Assembly (NCBI RefSeq): GCF_030445035.2
Contig: NC_080701.1
Coordinates: 22,908,798 to 22,972,797, forward strand
From: Dasypus novemcinctus
Lineage: Eukaryota > Chordata > Mammalia > Cingulata > Dasypodidae
DNA: 64,000 bases
Direction of reading: 5' to 3'
The first letter of the stretch is position 1; each line of letters begins with the position of its first letter. The notes beneath the pieces are model-generated. The model did no database searches. It saw only the letters and a program-made list of their open reading frames with translations, and was not told the origin of the DNA. A program made the position numbers and the translations under genes. Shown here in pieces: positions 1-11,672 of the stretch.

Positions 1-95
1 GTCATCATTTTTTATCTTCACCTTTTGAATTATTATTCACGTTGAAATAATAACAAATAACAAATGGGTAATTTTTTTCTCCTTCATATTGCCAG

Positions 96-285
96 GAACT
101 CCATGTGTGGAAAACTAATTTGTCATTGGTCAAAAACAGAACTAATAAAACGAACTCTCTATGATATTCAATATACTTATTATGGAGGCCAAGTCTGTGT
201 GTCTTTAGCTAGCACACGTAATCTAAATAATAAAGCTAACGATCCTACGTTTGTGGACAATGGCACACAATGTGAGTCAGAGAAG
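96..285 (+). CDS. ADAM-family gene, exon encoding end of the cysteine-rich domain (first exon in window)
   Basis: This is an internal exon of a transmembrane ADAM (a disintegrin and metalloprotease) protein. A pyrimidine-rich tract and CAG acceptor end at 95, and an AAG|GTAAAT donor follows 285. The 190 bp read with no stop in one frame. The exon opens with the last base of a split codon and closes on a codon boundary. The peptide contains CGKLIC, GGQVCVS and NGTQCES, the spacing seen in the ADAM cysteine-rich domain just before the EGF repeat, where family members read CGKLxC and DGTxC. The next coding exon is over 20 kb away because a 9.4-kb L1 and other repeats fill the intron. Metalloprotease and disintegrin exons must lie to the left of the window. 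The sequence resembles the testis ADAM group (ADAM32/5/3/18/2), but the exact orthologue is not resolved. ADAM assignment is firm. Confidence 0.9.
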
Positions 286-913
286 GTAAATAAAAACCTT
301 CCTTAATACACTATGTTTTTATTAATTAAAGCATCAGCTATTTTTCTTTAATCTTTTATCTCTGTTTGAAATTATGAAAAATGTCTATGCATATTTTAAC
401 CTAGTGCCTAAATTAAGCTACAGTAGTTGAATACTTGAAAATAACATACACTGTTATCACATAGATTAATAACAATAATGATTTATTTAGAGTTGTAATC
501 TTTCCAGAAATGTAAAATAAGGACAGGAAAATGTAAAGTGAATAGTAAACATCTCAGAATGGGAAAGGATATTCTAATATAAAAATAATAGCTCAATTAC
601 TTGGGAAAACACTTTTACTAACTATATTATAAAGTAAAATGTCATCCTGTCAAAGGTCATCTGAAACAAACTGAAAAAATGTTTGCTATAAATATGACAG
701 ACTAAATGCAGACATTAATTTAAAAATGAATTTCATTGTATATTAGAAAATGCATTAAAATGGTTTTTATATGTCTACACACATATGAATTGTATGAATA
801 CATATGTATGTATGTATATGTATGTATATATATATGCTGATGCAAAAAAATCTCATGAAACAGAGCGTATGACTGCATAACTTGTAATGAATAAATAAAA
901 ATAAGTGTATATC
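286..913. other. Intronic AT-rich sequence with microsatellite
   Basis: This is intron sequence after the first ADAM exon. It is AT-rich with no coding signal or recognised repeat, apart from a TATG/TA microsatellite at about 792-836. Confidence 0.6.
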
Positions 914-1307
914 TGTGGTGGCTTAAAGCTGTGTGAACTCCAGAAAAATAAGTTCTTAAATTAAATTGATTCCTATTAGTGTGGAGCTGTTGTAAGTAGG
1001 ACCTTTTGATGAGGCTACTTCAGGATGGGTCTTAATCCTATTACCCGAGTTCTTTATAAAAGAATGACATTCAGACAAAGAGAAAAAGGCCACAAAAGCA
1101 AGAAGCTGAAATCAAGAAAACCTGGAAGAGAAGCTTCTGTGCGCTTTGTCATGTGACAGAGGAGCCAAGGATCAATGGCATTGCCATAACGATGCCTTGA
1201 TTTGGACATTTTCCTGGCCTCACAAGTGTAAGCTAATAAATTCTTATTGTTTAAGCCAATTCATTTCATGGTATTTGCTAGAGGAGCCTAGGAAACTAAA
1301 AACATAC
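914..1307 (+). repeat. Dispersed LTR-like repeat, copy 1
   Basis: It starts near TGGTGGCTTAAAGCTGTGTG and ends GGAAACTAAAAACATA. It aligns with 2255-2680 and more distantly with 42594-43042 through shared blocks (TTGTAAGTAGGACCTTTTG, GATGGGTCTTAATCC, GACATTCAGACAAAGAGA). The layout, with TG near one end and an internal AATAAA-like signal, suggests a solo LTR of an endogenous retroelement, probably xenarthran. No internal genes are present. Confidence 0.65.
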
Positions 1308-1469
1308 CCAGTTATTGCTTTTGTCTTTTCAAATAGGCTTTGAACATTGTGTTAATATTTTATACTGAGAGGGGTATCTTATTATCATCTTAGGACAAGT
1401 ATAGATTAGCACATTCTTCCCAGAGAGTAATTCAGAAATGTATAAGGAGTACATCATAAATATTATAAC

Positions 1470-2045
1470 CTTTAACCCATTTTTTATAAAGATTTTAAAA
1501 AAAATTTATTTCTCTCCCCTCTCCCCCAATTGTCTGCTCTCTGTGTCCATTCACTGTATTCTTCTGTGACTGCTTCTATCCTTATCAGTGGCACCAGGAA
1601 TCTGCGTTTCTTTTTCATTTTTTATAAAGATTTTTAAAAAAATTTATTTCTCTCCCCTCTCCCCCAGTTGTCTGCTCTCTGTGTCCATTCACTGTATTCT
1701 TCTGTGACTGCTTCTATCCTTATCAGTGGCACCAGGAATCTGCGTTTCTTTTTGTTGTGTCATCTTGTTTTGTCAGCTCTCCGTGTGTGCGGTACCATTC
1801 TTGGGCAGGCTGCACTTTCTTTCGCGCTGGGCGGCTCTCCTTAGGGGGCGCACTCCTTGCGCGTGGGGTTCCCCTACGCGGGGGACACCTTTGTGTGGCA
1901 CAGCACTCCTTGCGCGCATCAGCACTGTGCATGGGCCAGCTGCACACGGGTCAAGGAGGCCCTGGGTTTGAACCGTGGACCTCCCATGTGGTAGGCGGAC
2001 GCCCTATCCATTGGGCTAAGTCCGCTTCCTGCTTTAACCCATTTT
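1470..2045 (-). mobile_element. DAS SINE with an internal 138-bp tandem duplication
   Basis: This is a tRNA-derived SINE in reverse orientation. The tRNA-like head ends near 2030 and the A-rich tail lies near 1485. Target-site duplications CTTTAACCCATTTT occur at 1470-1483 and 2032-2045. The tail-proximal 138 bp is present twice in tandem (1478-1615 and 1616-1753) with very few differences. Confidence 0.9.
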
Positions 2046-2254
2046 TAATATAACAATAAGAAAATTTTTAAACATTAGGAAATAGACAGTGGTGTAGAAT
2101 CCTTATGAGTTATAAGAGAGAAGAAAGGTGACATTAAATTTCCATTGTTTGGTCAAATAAATTATGTCTATCCAAAATGGAATGGTATATTTCTTTCTAA
2201 AGTGATATTTGCAAATAATTTTGGTGCCACAGAAGTATATCTGCAGTCTTATAG

Positions 2255-2680
2255 TATAATGGTTTTAAGCTGTATGGACCCCAGAAAAGTATGCTGTTAA
2301 GTAACTTTAAGGTTAACCCATTCCTGTGGGTGTGGACACATTGTAAGTAGGATCTTTTGGTGAGTAGGATCTTAACTTCAGACGTGACCCATCCAATTCA
2401 GGGTGGGTCTTAATCCTCTGAAAAGAGAATGATATTCAGACAAAGAAAGAGAAGACCATGGAAGCAAGAGGCTGGAAGCAACAAAACCCTGCAGACGCCA
2501 CCATGTGCCTTGACATGTGACAGAGAAGTGCAGAATTGCTGTCAGCTAGTCTTCAAGAAGAAGACATCATTTTGATGCCTTGATTTGTAACATTTTCACC
2601 GCCTCATAGCTGTGTTCTTGTAAGTTAACACATTCCCATTGTTAAAATTGTTTTTGACAGCTGTAGCAGACTAAAACATA
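2255..2680 (+). repeat. Dispersed LTR-like repeat, copy 2
   Basis: Same family as 914-1307: AGCTGTATGGACCCCAGAAA, CATTGTAAGTAGGATCTTTT and TGTGACAGAGAAG blocks, ending CAGACTAAAACATA. Probably a solo LTR of an endogenous element, with no coding region. Confidence 0.65.
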
Positions 2681-2949
2681 TGGTTTGTGAAACAAATCAG
2701 AGCAAGAGCTTTAAAGAGAGTAGGGTGATGAAGCGAACATGGCATTTCCACTGTCTGAATCACACTGACACAGGCGTGTGAGGATTTGTACTGAACCACA
2801 GATTGTCTTTTCAGCTTAGGTTGTCTTACTGGCCAACCCTGAGCTTTTATAATGCGTCTTAATTATTATAACTTTACAATGGATAAAAAATAAAGCTTTT
2901 AAGAAGAAGCTGTAGCATAAAGAGTTTGTGGTATCAATAATAGCCAAAA

Positions 2950-3499
2950 GCATCTAAAACATAGGAAGATTCTAAAATATATTCAAAACTTCTACACTGA
3001 AAATTACAATGCATTAATAAGTAATCAAAGAAGTCCTATATAAATAGAGCAATAATCCACACTCATATTCAATGTTTTAAGATCTAATGTTCCTCAAATT
3101 AATTGGTGAGTACAATGGCATTGAAAACAAAATTCTACCAGGGGTAGTAGTGGAAATTGATTTAAAATTTATATGAAAATGCAAAGGGTCAAAAATACAA
3201 AATTAGTCAAGGTAGTCTTAAAGAAAAAAGATGGAAGCTGGAAATGCACATAACTACCAAGACTTATTATGAATTTAAAGTAATTAAGACAATGCAATGC
3301 TGGTATAAAGGGAGATAAACTGGCTTAGAGAATAAAATAGAAAGCATTTCAAAGGGATTGCAGATCAAACTGTTTTAATAAACCTTATCAAGAAAATTTA
3401 GGTTTGTCATTAGGTACACTTAAAGAATTCTTAAATAAGACACAGTATGTCTTAACTATATAGGAAAATATTGCCTAAAATATCGACTAAATATTGATT
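2950..3499 (+). mobile_element. Ancient L1 ORF2 fragment
   Basis: Degenerate L1 sequence in + orientation, recognisable from blocks such as CTACACTGAAAATTACAA, GCAAAGGGTCAAAAATA and CAATGCTGGTATAAAGGGAGA, corresponding to the C-terminal third of ORF2. Many stops are present. It is interrupted at its right end by the 3515-6061 L1 insertion. Confidence 0.65.
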
Positions 3500-6076
3500 A
3501 AAAATCACTGAATACTTGATCCAACATGTAGGCTGAAATATTCTGCTGGTCAGAGTTGACCCTTTAATTCAAGGTCTCTTTCTAGTTGCATCATGAGTTA
3601 GTGATTGGTAGTAATCCCTCGGCACCAGGAAGGCTCATCCCCAAGAGATATGTCCCACACTGGGGGGAAGGTAATGCATTTACATGCTGTGTTTGGCTTA
3701 GAGAGTGGTGACATTTGAGCAACATGGAGGCTCTCAGAAGGTAACTCTTAGGCACCCTGCAGCTCTAGACCTAGTTCATATTTCAGGCACATACGCTCAT
3801 AAGCATAGTCATCAGTATAAGGGCTCGTTATTGGACCATCTTCCTTCTTGGTCTTTGCTGTTGCACTTCGGGGAATTATTGTTGTTCCATTGGGGAATAT
3901 GACAGAGCTCCCGTGGTTAGGAACTCAGCACTCCCTCAGTTGACATTTGTAACTGTAACTACTATAAAAATACCCAACATATATCAGAACATTTTTATGT
4001 CCCCTATATTCATGCTTTGGAGACCCCCCCAACTCACATGCCCCCCATCAATAACACCCCACACCAGAGTTCCTCCCCTGCCATATTTGAACCTCTCTGT
4101 GATCCAAAACTTCTTCAACAATGAAGCCTAATATATTGCCAAATTCAATTAATAGGAAATTGAAATATAGTGATGGGTTTAAAGTTTAGAAATAGAATAC
4201 ATAATAATTTAGAAATACTAAAATAAAGTAAAAATAAATTGGTGTATTAATAAAATGAAAAATATTATAAAGCTTTGTTTCTAACGTTTTGCTTTTCATC
4301 AGTGTAATAGGTGTTGTCCCGTATGTACAGTGGCAGGGTACTTTCTTTCATTTCTTCCTCAGTGTCTACATCCTTTCTTTTTTTTTTTTCTTTCTAATTT
4401 TTAGTTTTATCTTCAAAAAAGTTTTAGATCATAGTAATTCACATGCACAATATAGGGGACTCCCAAATATTCAACATCAAATCCTTTTCCCCTTTCCCCA
4501 GCAATGATCTTTTCACATGTTCATGGTATATTTGCTGTAGCTGATGTACAGATTTTGAAACATAGCTATCAAGCATGGTTTCATTTTGGCTTGCATTATG
4601 GTTTATACTTTAGACTGTACAAATTTCTAAATTTTTTGTTTCCTTATGTTTTACATTATGATTTACATTTTAGCTTATAGACTTTTATATGCTTTCGGTG
4701 TAAGTTAACATGTCCTATATCCACCATTGCATGATCTTGTGGAGCACTTCCATTGCCCCCCAGTTGCCCTGCTTCCTTCTATTCTGTACCTCTCGCCCCC
4801 TCCCCTCAGGACCCACAGTGACAATCAATCTTCACTACTTGAGGGACTGGATTTATAGAAACTGCAGCAATGCTGAGGGCTTGATTTTGAATAAAAGGGG
4901 AAAATGGCAAAGACAAATGAGTTGATATGGCTAAGAGTCTTCCAAAAAGAGTTGGGAGGTCATCAGAGGGGTCGTGCTTATGTGCAACTCAGCAGGACCC
5001 CAGAGGGAGCCAAAGTAGATAAAACCCTAGGTGCTGGTTCTCCTGAAGGCTATGGAGATCCGCAGGGTATATGGTAATGACAGATGGATTTGGAGTTCTG
5101 TGCCATGTCAGAGGGCTTGCTTTGGAATTTGTGCTCCTGAGTGTGATGGAGCTGGACTCAGAAGTGACTTTTCTACACATGCCTCTTCTGTCACTTTGAC
5201 TGAACTATGGTTGGTGCAAGGGATGGTGCATACTCAGGGGACTTGAATCCCTGGACTGCCCATGTGCCAGCCGGAACCTGAGCCTCAGCAGAGTTGCAAC
5301 TCCTACCCTCTGGCTCATTGGACAAACCCAGGTCAGCTAACAGGGAGGTAAAGATGGTCAACCACTACACCAGGGAATCAAGAGTGCCTACAACTGTAAG
5401 CAGAGGAATTGTATCCATCATTTATGTGGAATCTAAGCCCCCTCTTGATCTAGAGGTGGAGAGGACATCACCATCCCAGGGTCCACGGAATGGAGGAATA
5501 GGATATGGATTAGAGTGGACTTACTGGTATTCTACTATAAAACTATTGTGCTTAGTAATGGAAGAAATTGTAGCATTGAGGTGGAGCCACAGTAGTTGCT
5601 GAGGGCAGGGAGAGGGAAGAAGAGATGTGATGTGGGGGCATTTTTGGGACTTTGGGTTATCCTGAGTGATATAGCAGGGTCAGATACTGGGCTTTGTATA
5701 TCCTTCCTTAACGCACTGAATGTACTGGTGGAGAGTGTGAGCTACAAGGTAAACTATTATCCATGTGGTGCAGCAGTGCTCCAAAATGTGTTCACTGAGT
5801 GCGATGCGTGTACCACAATGATGGGGGAGGTTATTGGTGTGGGAGGAGTAGGGTGGGGGTGTGGGGTGTACACAGTTTTTTTGGTGATGCATATATCTTA
5901 AAAAAATACAATTTACAAAAATGATGGGGTGGGAGGGTGGGGAGTGGGTTATATGGGAACCTCATGCTTTTTATGTTTTTTGAAATATTTTTTAATGTCG
6001 CATTCTTTGTGATCTATTAAGTTTAATAAAAAAGTGTAAAAAATAAAAAATAATAAAAATAAAAAATCACTGAATA
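3500..6076 (+). mobile_element. Twin-primed (5'-inverted) L1 insertion with target-site duplication
   Basis: It is flanked by AAAAATCACTGAATA at 3500-3514 and 6062-6076. The left part (3515-4856) is the reverse complement of the L1 3'UTR segment equivalent to about 18080-19316 of this window. The right part (4857-6061) is in direct orientation, equivalent to about 19300-20378, and ends in an A-rich tail. Direct and inverted segments meet at nearly the same L1 coordinate, the classic outcome of twin priming. Short ORFs inside are chance frames. Confidence 0.85.
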
Positions 6077-6960
6077 GATGCTTCAAATTCTACAAAAATG
6101 GATTGGAAGTCTCTTTCCCTGTTCCACTAAGTACAGTTAAAAACTTGGACACTTTATGTACACCAGACACAAGAAGACCGAAAAGTGGAGGGAAGAAGGT
6201 GGAACAGCTACGGACTCAGAATACAAGGAACAACACAGTGGTGAGTTACCTCGGTTTCCTTTTTGCTCCATCTCTCCCAGAATTGGAATCTGGAGCAGCC
6301 AGTATTCAGAAATGCCACTTGGCACCGGCTGAATAAAGTCCTGAAGGGAAGTCCTGCCCTCTTGAGCTAAAGGGGCAGCCTAGCCAGACAAAATACTTTT
6401 AAACAATGACTGCTCTTAAGTCAAACAAGACAGGGAAAATACAGCCCCACCCCCACTCCCATTACAGAGGCCAAAGGCCAAGTGAGGAGTCTAGATTTCC
6501 ACCTTTTCCCAGTTCTAATAATGTGTCCTAACATCCCTGCTCCTGCGGGGTGCTATCAGAGAATCCTAGTGGGGAGCCAGGGTTTCCAGACCCTCTGGGT
6601 GGTAATGAGCTATGCTTCTCCTTAATCTAATTGGAGAATACGTGGAGAACCCGGACGTCCAGCTGCGCAGGAGGTGAAATGCATGTGGAGTCAAGGAAGG
6701 CCACAGGGCAGCAGTAATGAGGTAACCCTGCCCTTCCCAGTGAGGGTGGTATGGCTAGAGGCTGAGAGGAGAGCCTGCCCTCCCCCTTCCCCAGCAGAAC
6801 TAGGACCACCTCCCATCCCAACTCATTGATTAATGGAGCCTTTCCTTCCAAACATACTGCCAATGAGATTGCATCCCCGATTTCCCCCAAAGCACTATGA
6901 AAGGAGGGCTCCTAAAACAATTGAACAAGATCCAGAATTTCGTAACATAATGCCCCAAGT
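6077..6960. other. Unclassified intronic segment, possibly repeat-derived
   Basis: I recognise no gene here. The G+C content is higher than the surroundings and the segment grades without a break into an L1 3' end at 6961, so it may be the 5' part of that element or an older repeat. The ORFs are short and show no family motifs. Confidence 0.4.
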
Positions 6961-7329
6961 GTCTACTTTTCAATATGGGGAAAGGCAGGAAGAGATGAGA
7001 GGTGGAGGCATCTTTGGGACATGGAGCTGCCCTGGATGGTGCTTTAGGGGCAATCACCGGACATTGTAAAACCTCACAGGGCCCACTGGATGGAATGGGG
7101 GAGAGTGTGGGCCATGGTGTGGACCGTTGACCATGGGGTGCGGGGGTGCCCAGAGATGTACTTGCCAAATGCAATGGATGTGTCATGATGATGGGAAGGA
7201 GTGTTGCTGGGGGGGGGAAAGGTGGGGTGGGGGTGGTAGGGTTCAATGGGACCTCATATATATATATTTTTAATGTAATATTATTACAAAGTCAATAAAA
7301 AATAAAATAAAATTAAAAAAAAAAAAAAG
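6961..7329 (+). mobile_element. L1 3' end with poly(A)
   Basis: It matches the last part of the xenarthran L1 3'UTR (GGCCCACTGGATGGAA, GAGAGTGTGGGCCATG, CAATGGATGTGTCATGATGA, a G-rich tract, TTTTTAATGTAATATTATTA) and ends in an A-rich tail at about 7290-7329. Confidence 0.8.
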
Positions 7330-7939
7330 TTGCTTTTCATGCCCAGAGCCCAGAAAAGTTGGACTTGATTGTGAAAAGACTTTCAACAAACACTGCCACC
7401 AGGGTGACCTCAACGTTGAATTATCCTACAGAGATTTTAAAGCCATCATCATTAAAATGTTTCAGCAAGCAAGTATGAGCATGCTTGAAACGATGGAACC
7501 AATGGGAAATTTTGACCACAGAAATGGAAGACGTAAGGAAGAACCACAAGGAAATTTTAGAATTGAAAACACAATAATCCAAATATACAACTTAGTGGTG
7601 GGCTCAACAGCAGAATGGAGGTTACACGGCAAAATCTCAGTGAACCTGAAGGTGTAACAACAGCAATTACTCAGTCTGAACCACAGAGAGAAAACAGACT
7701 GAGAAACAGGTATGTGGGACACAGCAAAAGAAATACCATTTTGTAATACTGTCATCCTGGGCAGGAGAGGGGAAAGAGTGCAAGGGTGGGAAAATATTTG
7801 AAATGCATGAAAATGTTCTAAATTGGGCAAGAAACATAACTCTACAGATTCAAAAAGTTGAGTGAACCCCATAAAGGATAAACATAATGAAATCCACAGC
7901 AGGAGGACTCCTAATCAAACTTATGAAATGTAAAGACAA
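7330..7939 (+). mobile_element. Ancient L1/HAL1-like ORF1 fragment
   Basis: Blocks such as AATTTTAGAATTGAAAACAC, GTGGGCTCAACAGCAGAATG and CAGTCTGAACCACAGAGAGA resemble the ORF1 region of old mammalian L1 or HAL1. The frame is broken throughout. It is interrupted by the SINE at 7956. Confidence 0.6.
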
Positions 7940-7955
7940 AAATATCTTAAAAGTA

Positions 7956-8370
7956 TGGGAAGCGGACTTGGCCCAGTGATTAGGGTGTCTGTCCACCACA
8001 TGGGAGGTCCGCAGTTCAAACGCCGGGCCTCCTTGACCCGTGTGGAGCTGGCCCACGTGCAGTGCTGATGCACACAAGGAGTGCCCTGCCATGCAGGGGT
8101 GCCCCCGTGTAGGGGAGCCCCATGCGCAAGGAGTGTGCCCCATAAGGAGAGCCGCCCAGCGTGAAAGAAAGTTCAGCCTGCCCAGGAATGGTGGCGCACA
8201 CATGGAGAGCTGACACAATAAGATGACGCAACAAAAAGAAACAGATTCCCGTGCCGCTGACAGCAACAGAAGCGGACAAATAAAAACACGCAGCAAATGG
8301 ACACAGAACAGACAACTGTGGGTGGGGGGAAGGGGAGAGAAATAAATAAATCTTTAAAAATATATATCTT
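7956..8370 (+). mobile_element. DAS SINE
   Basis: The tRNA-like head carries an A box (TGGCCCAGTGATT) and a B box (AGTTCAAACGCC), followed by the conserved GC-rich body and an AAATAAATAAATCTTTAAAA tail. An imperfect duplication (AATATCTTAAAAG / ATATCTTAAAG) flanks it. Confidence 0.9.
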
Positions 8371-10764
8371 AAAGCAGTGAGAGAGAAATAGCACCTTCCC
8401 CTATAGGAAAAGTAGAATGACAGCAACAGAAATAAAACCAAATGGGAACTAAACATACATATGACACACAAGACAAATTCCATGCTTGTTAACTAGCCTC
8501 CTCCTATACCTCAGAATACTGTATGACCACCAAAAGCTTTACTCATTGCTCTTTTCCAAGCAGCGATTCTTTGCCTGGACAGGTCTGATCATTAGCCCGT
8601 GCCCAGCTGGCCACAGACCCTCTCAAGAAAAAAATAAAAATAAAATAAAAGGCCTGTTATCATCATCTCACTCTGGAAAGTCTCTCTGCACCTGGAGTTT
8701 CAGTTCTTATATTCATTTTATTCAAAGATCTTTGATTCCTTTAATGCTTGATCTGGGTAATTTATTTGGCTCTATCTGGCTGTTACAGGAGGAGATTTAG
8801 CTTATCATGAATGTTTGCTCTGCCACCATTTTAAATGAAAGGTCTTTTTTGGAGCTTTCTTTATGTGAAGAGGATTTATGTGAAGATGATTTGTCTTCAT
8901 TTGAAAGCTGGCTTTTAGGCCACAGTACTTGCAATTGTATAACTGGATGCTTATTCTAGAACACAGGCACTATGTTAGAAGCCCAAATTTTGTAGGACAA
9001 TAAGTTGGTATCTTTAAGCAACAAAATACTCTTCTAAATGTTCTCCTTTGGGATAAAAGTGTCGTGGTGGTTCCCTCTTGTAATTGAGAGAAAGCAGGAG
9101 GTGAGTGGTAGTGGATGTTGAGAGTTGACTAGTTTTGTCAATTGTTTTGTGGACAGACTTCCACTGTTAACTGCAGATTTTAACCACAGGTCCTTCCCCT
9201 ACAGTTTTTTCTGTTTTTCGCCATGACCCTGAGCCTGTGGTGCTTTGGAGCATTGTCAGTCTCTCTCCTTTGCCATGGTGCTATATGTGGTTGCTTCCTC
9301 ACTCCTTTTTATCCATCAACAGGCTTGCATTTTATTTTGAAATCTGAGAAAGTTCTTGTATTTTTCATTTTCTAGCTGCCTCTTCCTAATACTCTAAATA
9401 GAGTAATTAGTTAGGAAGGAGGGGCAATTTTGTGTTTTGGGATTCTCAATTTGATTAGAAACTCATGTGAATATTTAAAAAATTCATCAAAAAAATTCAT
9501 CAAAGATGTACTTTGTTTTAATTTATATTTTCAGTTTCTAGAGAGTTTGGGAAACAGACTTCATTACCTTAGCCTCACAAAATGTTGGTCATTTGTAGAA
9601 AATAAATTTAATAAATATCTACGTCTACATGTATCTTTACCTATATCATTATACACACACATATGCATGTATACTGCATGCATATATAGAGAGATTTTAT
9701 TTCTTACTCATCAACATAAAGAAAGGTATGTGTATCTCCCCCTTACTAATTGCAATAAAAATTCTAAATTACAGACTCATAAACTGAGTATTGTAATATA
9801 GTAAATGAATAATATAAACATGCATATAAACATTATTCCAAAACTTCAAGTTGCCTTATTGGTTGTGATACAAAGCTTCTTTGAATTTACAATTTATAAG
9901 ACTTAGGAAAGGGAATGGTTTTTCACACGGATCCTCATCCACACGTGTGGGCTTGGGGAAAAGAGCGCATCTTCATACATTTATTTCAAAAATGAAAAAG
10001 GATTATTTTGTGGTCTTGAAATTGTTCAGAAACAGGTAAGCTAATCATCAAATGAATAAGAAAATATGCTCAGATAATCCAGACATTCCCCCTTATGAAA
10101 TATGTTTTTTTGTGATAGTAGGGGCTTTTTTGGAACTCCCTAATAAGACTGCTTCTTGGACACTATTCATGTTCTCTTGCTCTGACAGCAAAGTCACATG
10201 TGTTAGTTCATTCTCAAGATACCATTCTAACCATTGACCAGGATGAAGTACTTTTAGAGGGGCTCCCTGCTTTTCCTACCCATTATAGAGGAAGCAGCTG
10301 CACATTGAACTGTTTACTTCAAGGAATTGCATCAGAACCATGTGTCTCAACTTTTCCTGGCTTACTTTTCCCTAAAAACCAACTCAGTGAAATAAGGCTA
10401 ACTTATTATTTATTACCTTGATGACAAAGTTTATGGGACAGCAGAATAAAAGTTTTGTAGAAAGTAATGCTGGCAAGTCCAACAGTAATTCTTGCTGACT
10501 TCTTCAGAGTACTTTCAGTTAATAAACAAACTATTTGTCCTCTCTTTATTTCTCTGTGGTGATAGACAGCAATAACTTTTAAGCAATTCACCATATATTG
10601 TAAATCGCATCAAGTAACATTAGAACAGCCAGCAGGTCATCTTAGTAGCTGTCCCCAAAGACACTCAAATTAAAAATTTGGATAGAGGAACATTTAGTAT
10701 GAGAAATGGAGTGTACATTATATATAAGATGAAGTAAATAAATATATAATAAAATGAGCTTGTA
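8371..10764. other. Intronic sequence without a recognised gene
   Basis: Moderately AT-rich, mostly non-repetitive intron DNA. Open frames such as 9430-9801 have no family motifs and no splice context that fits the ADAM reading phases. I see no element I can name. Confidence 0.5.
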
Positions 10765-10915
10765 TTTAATGAGCAACTACTCTATGCCAGTCATTGCTAT
10801 TATATAAATTATATATATAATATTATATGTATACAAAAGGACTATCCCAAATTTGCAGGTAGATAAACCGAGGCATGAAGATATTAACTTGCTCAAGGAA
10901 ACATTAGAGTGTGAA
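10765..10915 (+). mobile_element. MIR SINE remnant
   Basis: The core reads GAGCAACTACTCTATGCCAG ... GTAGATAAACCGAGGCATGA ... TAACTTGCTCAAGGAAACAT, the order of the ancient mammalian MIR consensus. An AT-rich microsatellite interrupts it. Confidence 0.65.
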
Positions 10916-11062
10916 AGATAAGAGATCTTGTCATTGAAGTGGGAACAAAACCCCACAAGATGGAGGTGGGGGCAAGATGGCGTCTGAGTGAGTGCACCTT
11001 ATAATTTCTCCTTCAAAGAAGTGGCTGAGTAGGGTTGGAATCCTGCTGGACCAGACCGTTTC

Positions 11063-11672
11063 GGGTGTTTGCAGGGCAGGAGGTGTCTGGGTGTCAATTT
11101 AGTGGGATGGTGACAGAGAAGATTCTTGTAAAAGGTAGAATTTTGGGTCTCTTTCACACAGATTGTGGCTGCACGCAGGACACTTCCCCCTGGGGCTGGC
11201 AGCCCAGCGGTGGTGATTCCTGGAGGCTTTGCTGCGCTGGGGAGTTCCCAAGCCCTGAGTGGGCTATTTGGGGGCTTGCAGGGTGGAAGGTGTCTGGAAG
11301 TCGATTTGGTGGGACAGTGATGGAGGAGATTCTTGCGAGACGTGGAATTTTGGGTTTCTGATACAGAGGTCAGAGATTCTGGCTACAGCCCCTCCCCCTA
11401 GGGCTGGCGGCCCATCTGCAGTGGTCCCTGAATTGTTTGTAGCTCAGTGGCGCCCCCAGCAGGCTGTTTCAGGGGCTTGCAGGGGAGAAGTGTCCTGAAG
11501 TCGATTTGGTGTGACAGTGACAGAAGAGACTCTTGTGAGAGGTGGAATTTTGGGTTTCTGACACAGAGGTCAGAGTTTGTGGGCATGATACCTCGCACTA
11601 GGGCTGGCGCCCAACAGCAGGGATCCCTGAAGGCTGTGTTGTGCTGTGGTGCTCCCAGTCTCCCTGTTAACT
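11063..11672 (+). repeat. Three ~200-bp tandem units in the L1 5'UTR
   Basis: Units begin at about 11063, 11271 and 11472 (spacing 208 and 201 bp). Each opens with GG(T/C)(G/T)TTGCAGGG-like sequence, then GTGTC(T/C)(G/T)G, GTGGGACAGTGA-like, AATTTTGGGT, CAGAGGTCAGAG-like and AGGGCTGGCGGCCC-like blocks. The layout recalls promoter monomers of rodent L1. Promoter function is inferred. Confidence 0.75.

Noticed and set aside
271..276. TGTGAGT as the donor of the first ADAM exon
   Set aside because: It would cut within the conserved NGTQCES segment and break the phase with the next exon. AAG|GTAAAT at 285 preserves both.
64..306. ORF with a start codon at 64 as a separate small gene
   Set aside because: The start lies in the intronic polypyrimidine region before the acceptor. 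The coding part is an internal ADAM exon.
6830..7246. 138-codon - strand ORF
   Set aside because: It is mostly antisense to an L1 3' end with its C/G-rich tract. The proline-rich composition follows from that tract.
7850..8483. Overlapping ORFs of 148 and 155 codons on the - strand
   Set aside because: They are antisense readings of the GC-rich body of a DAS SINE. The same pseudo-proteins recur at 30029-30368, 56597-57063 and 61714-62201.
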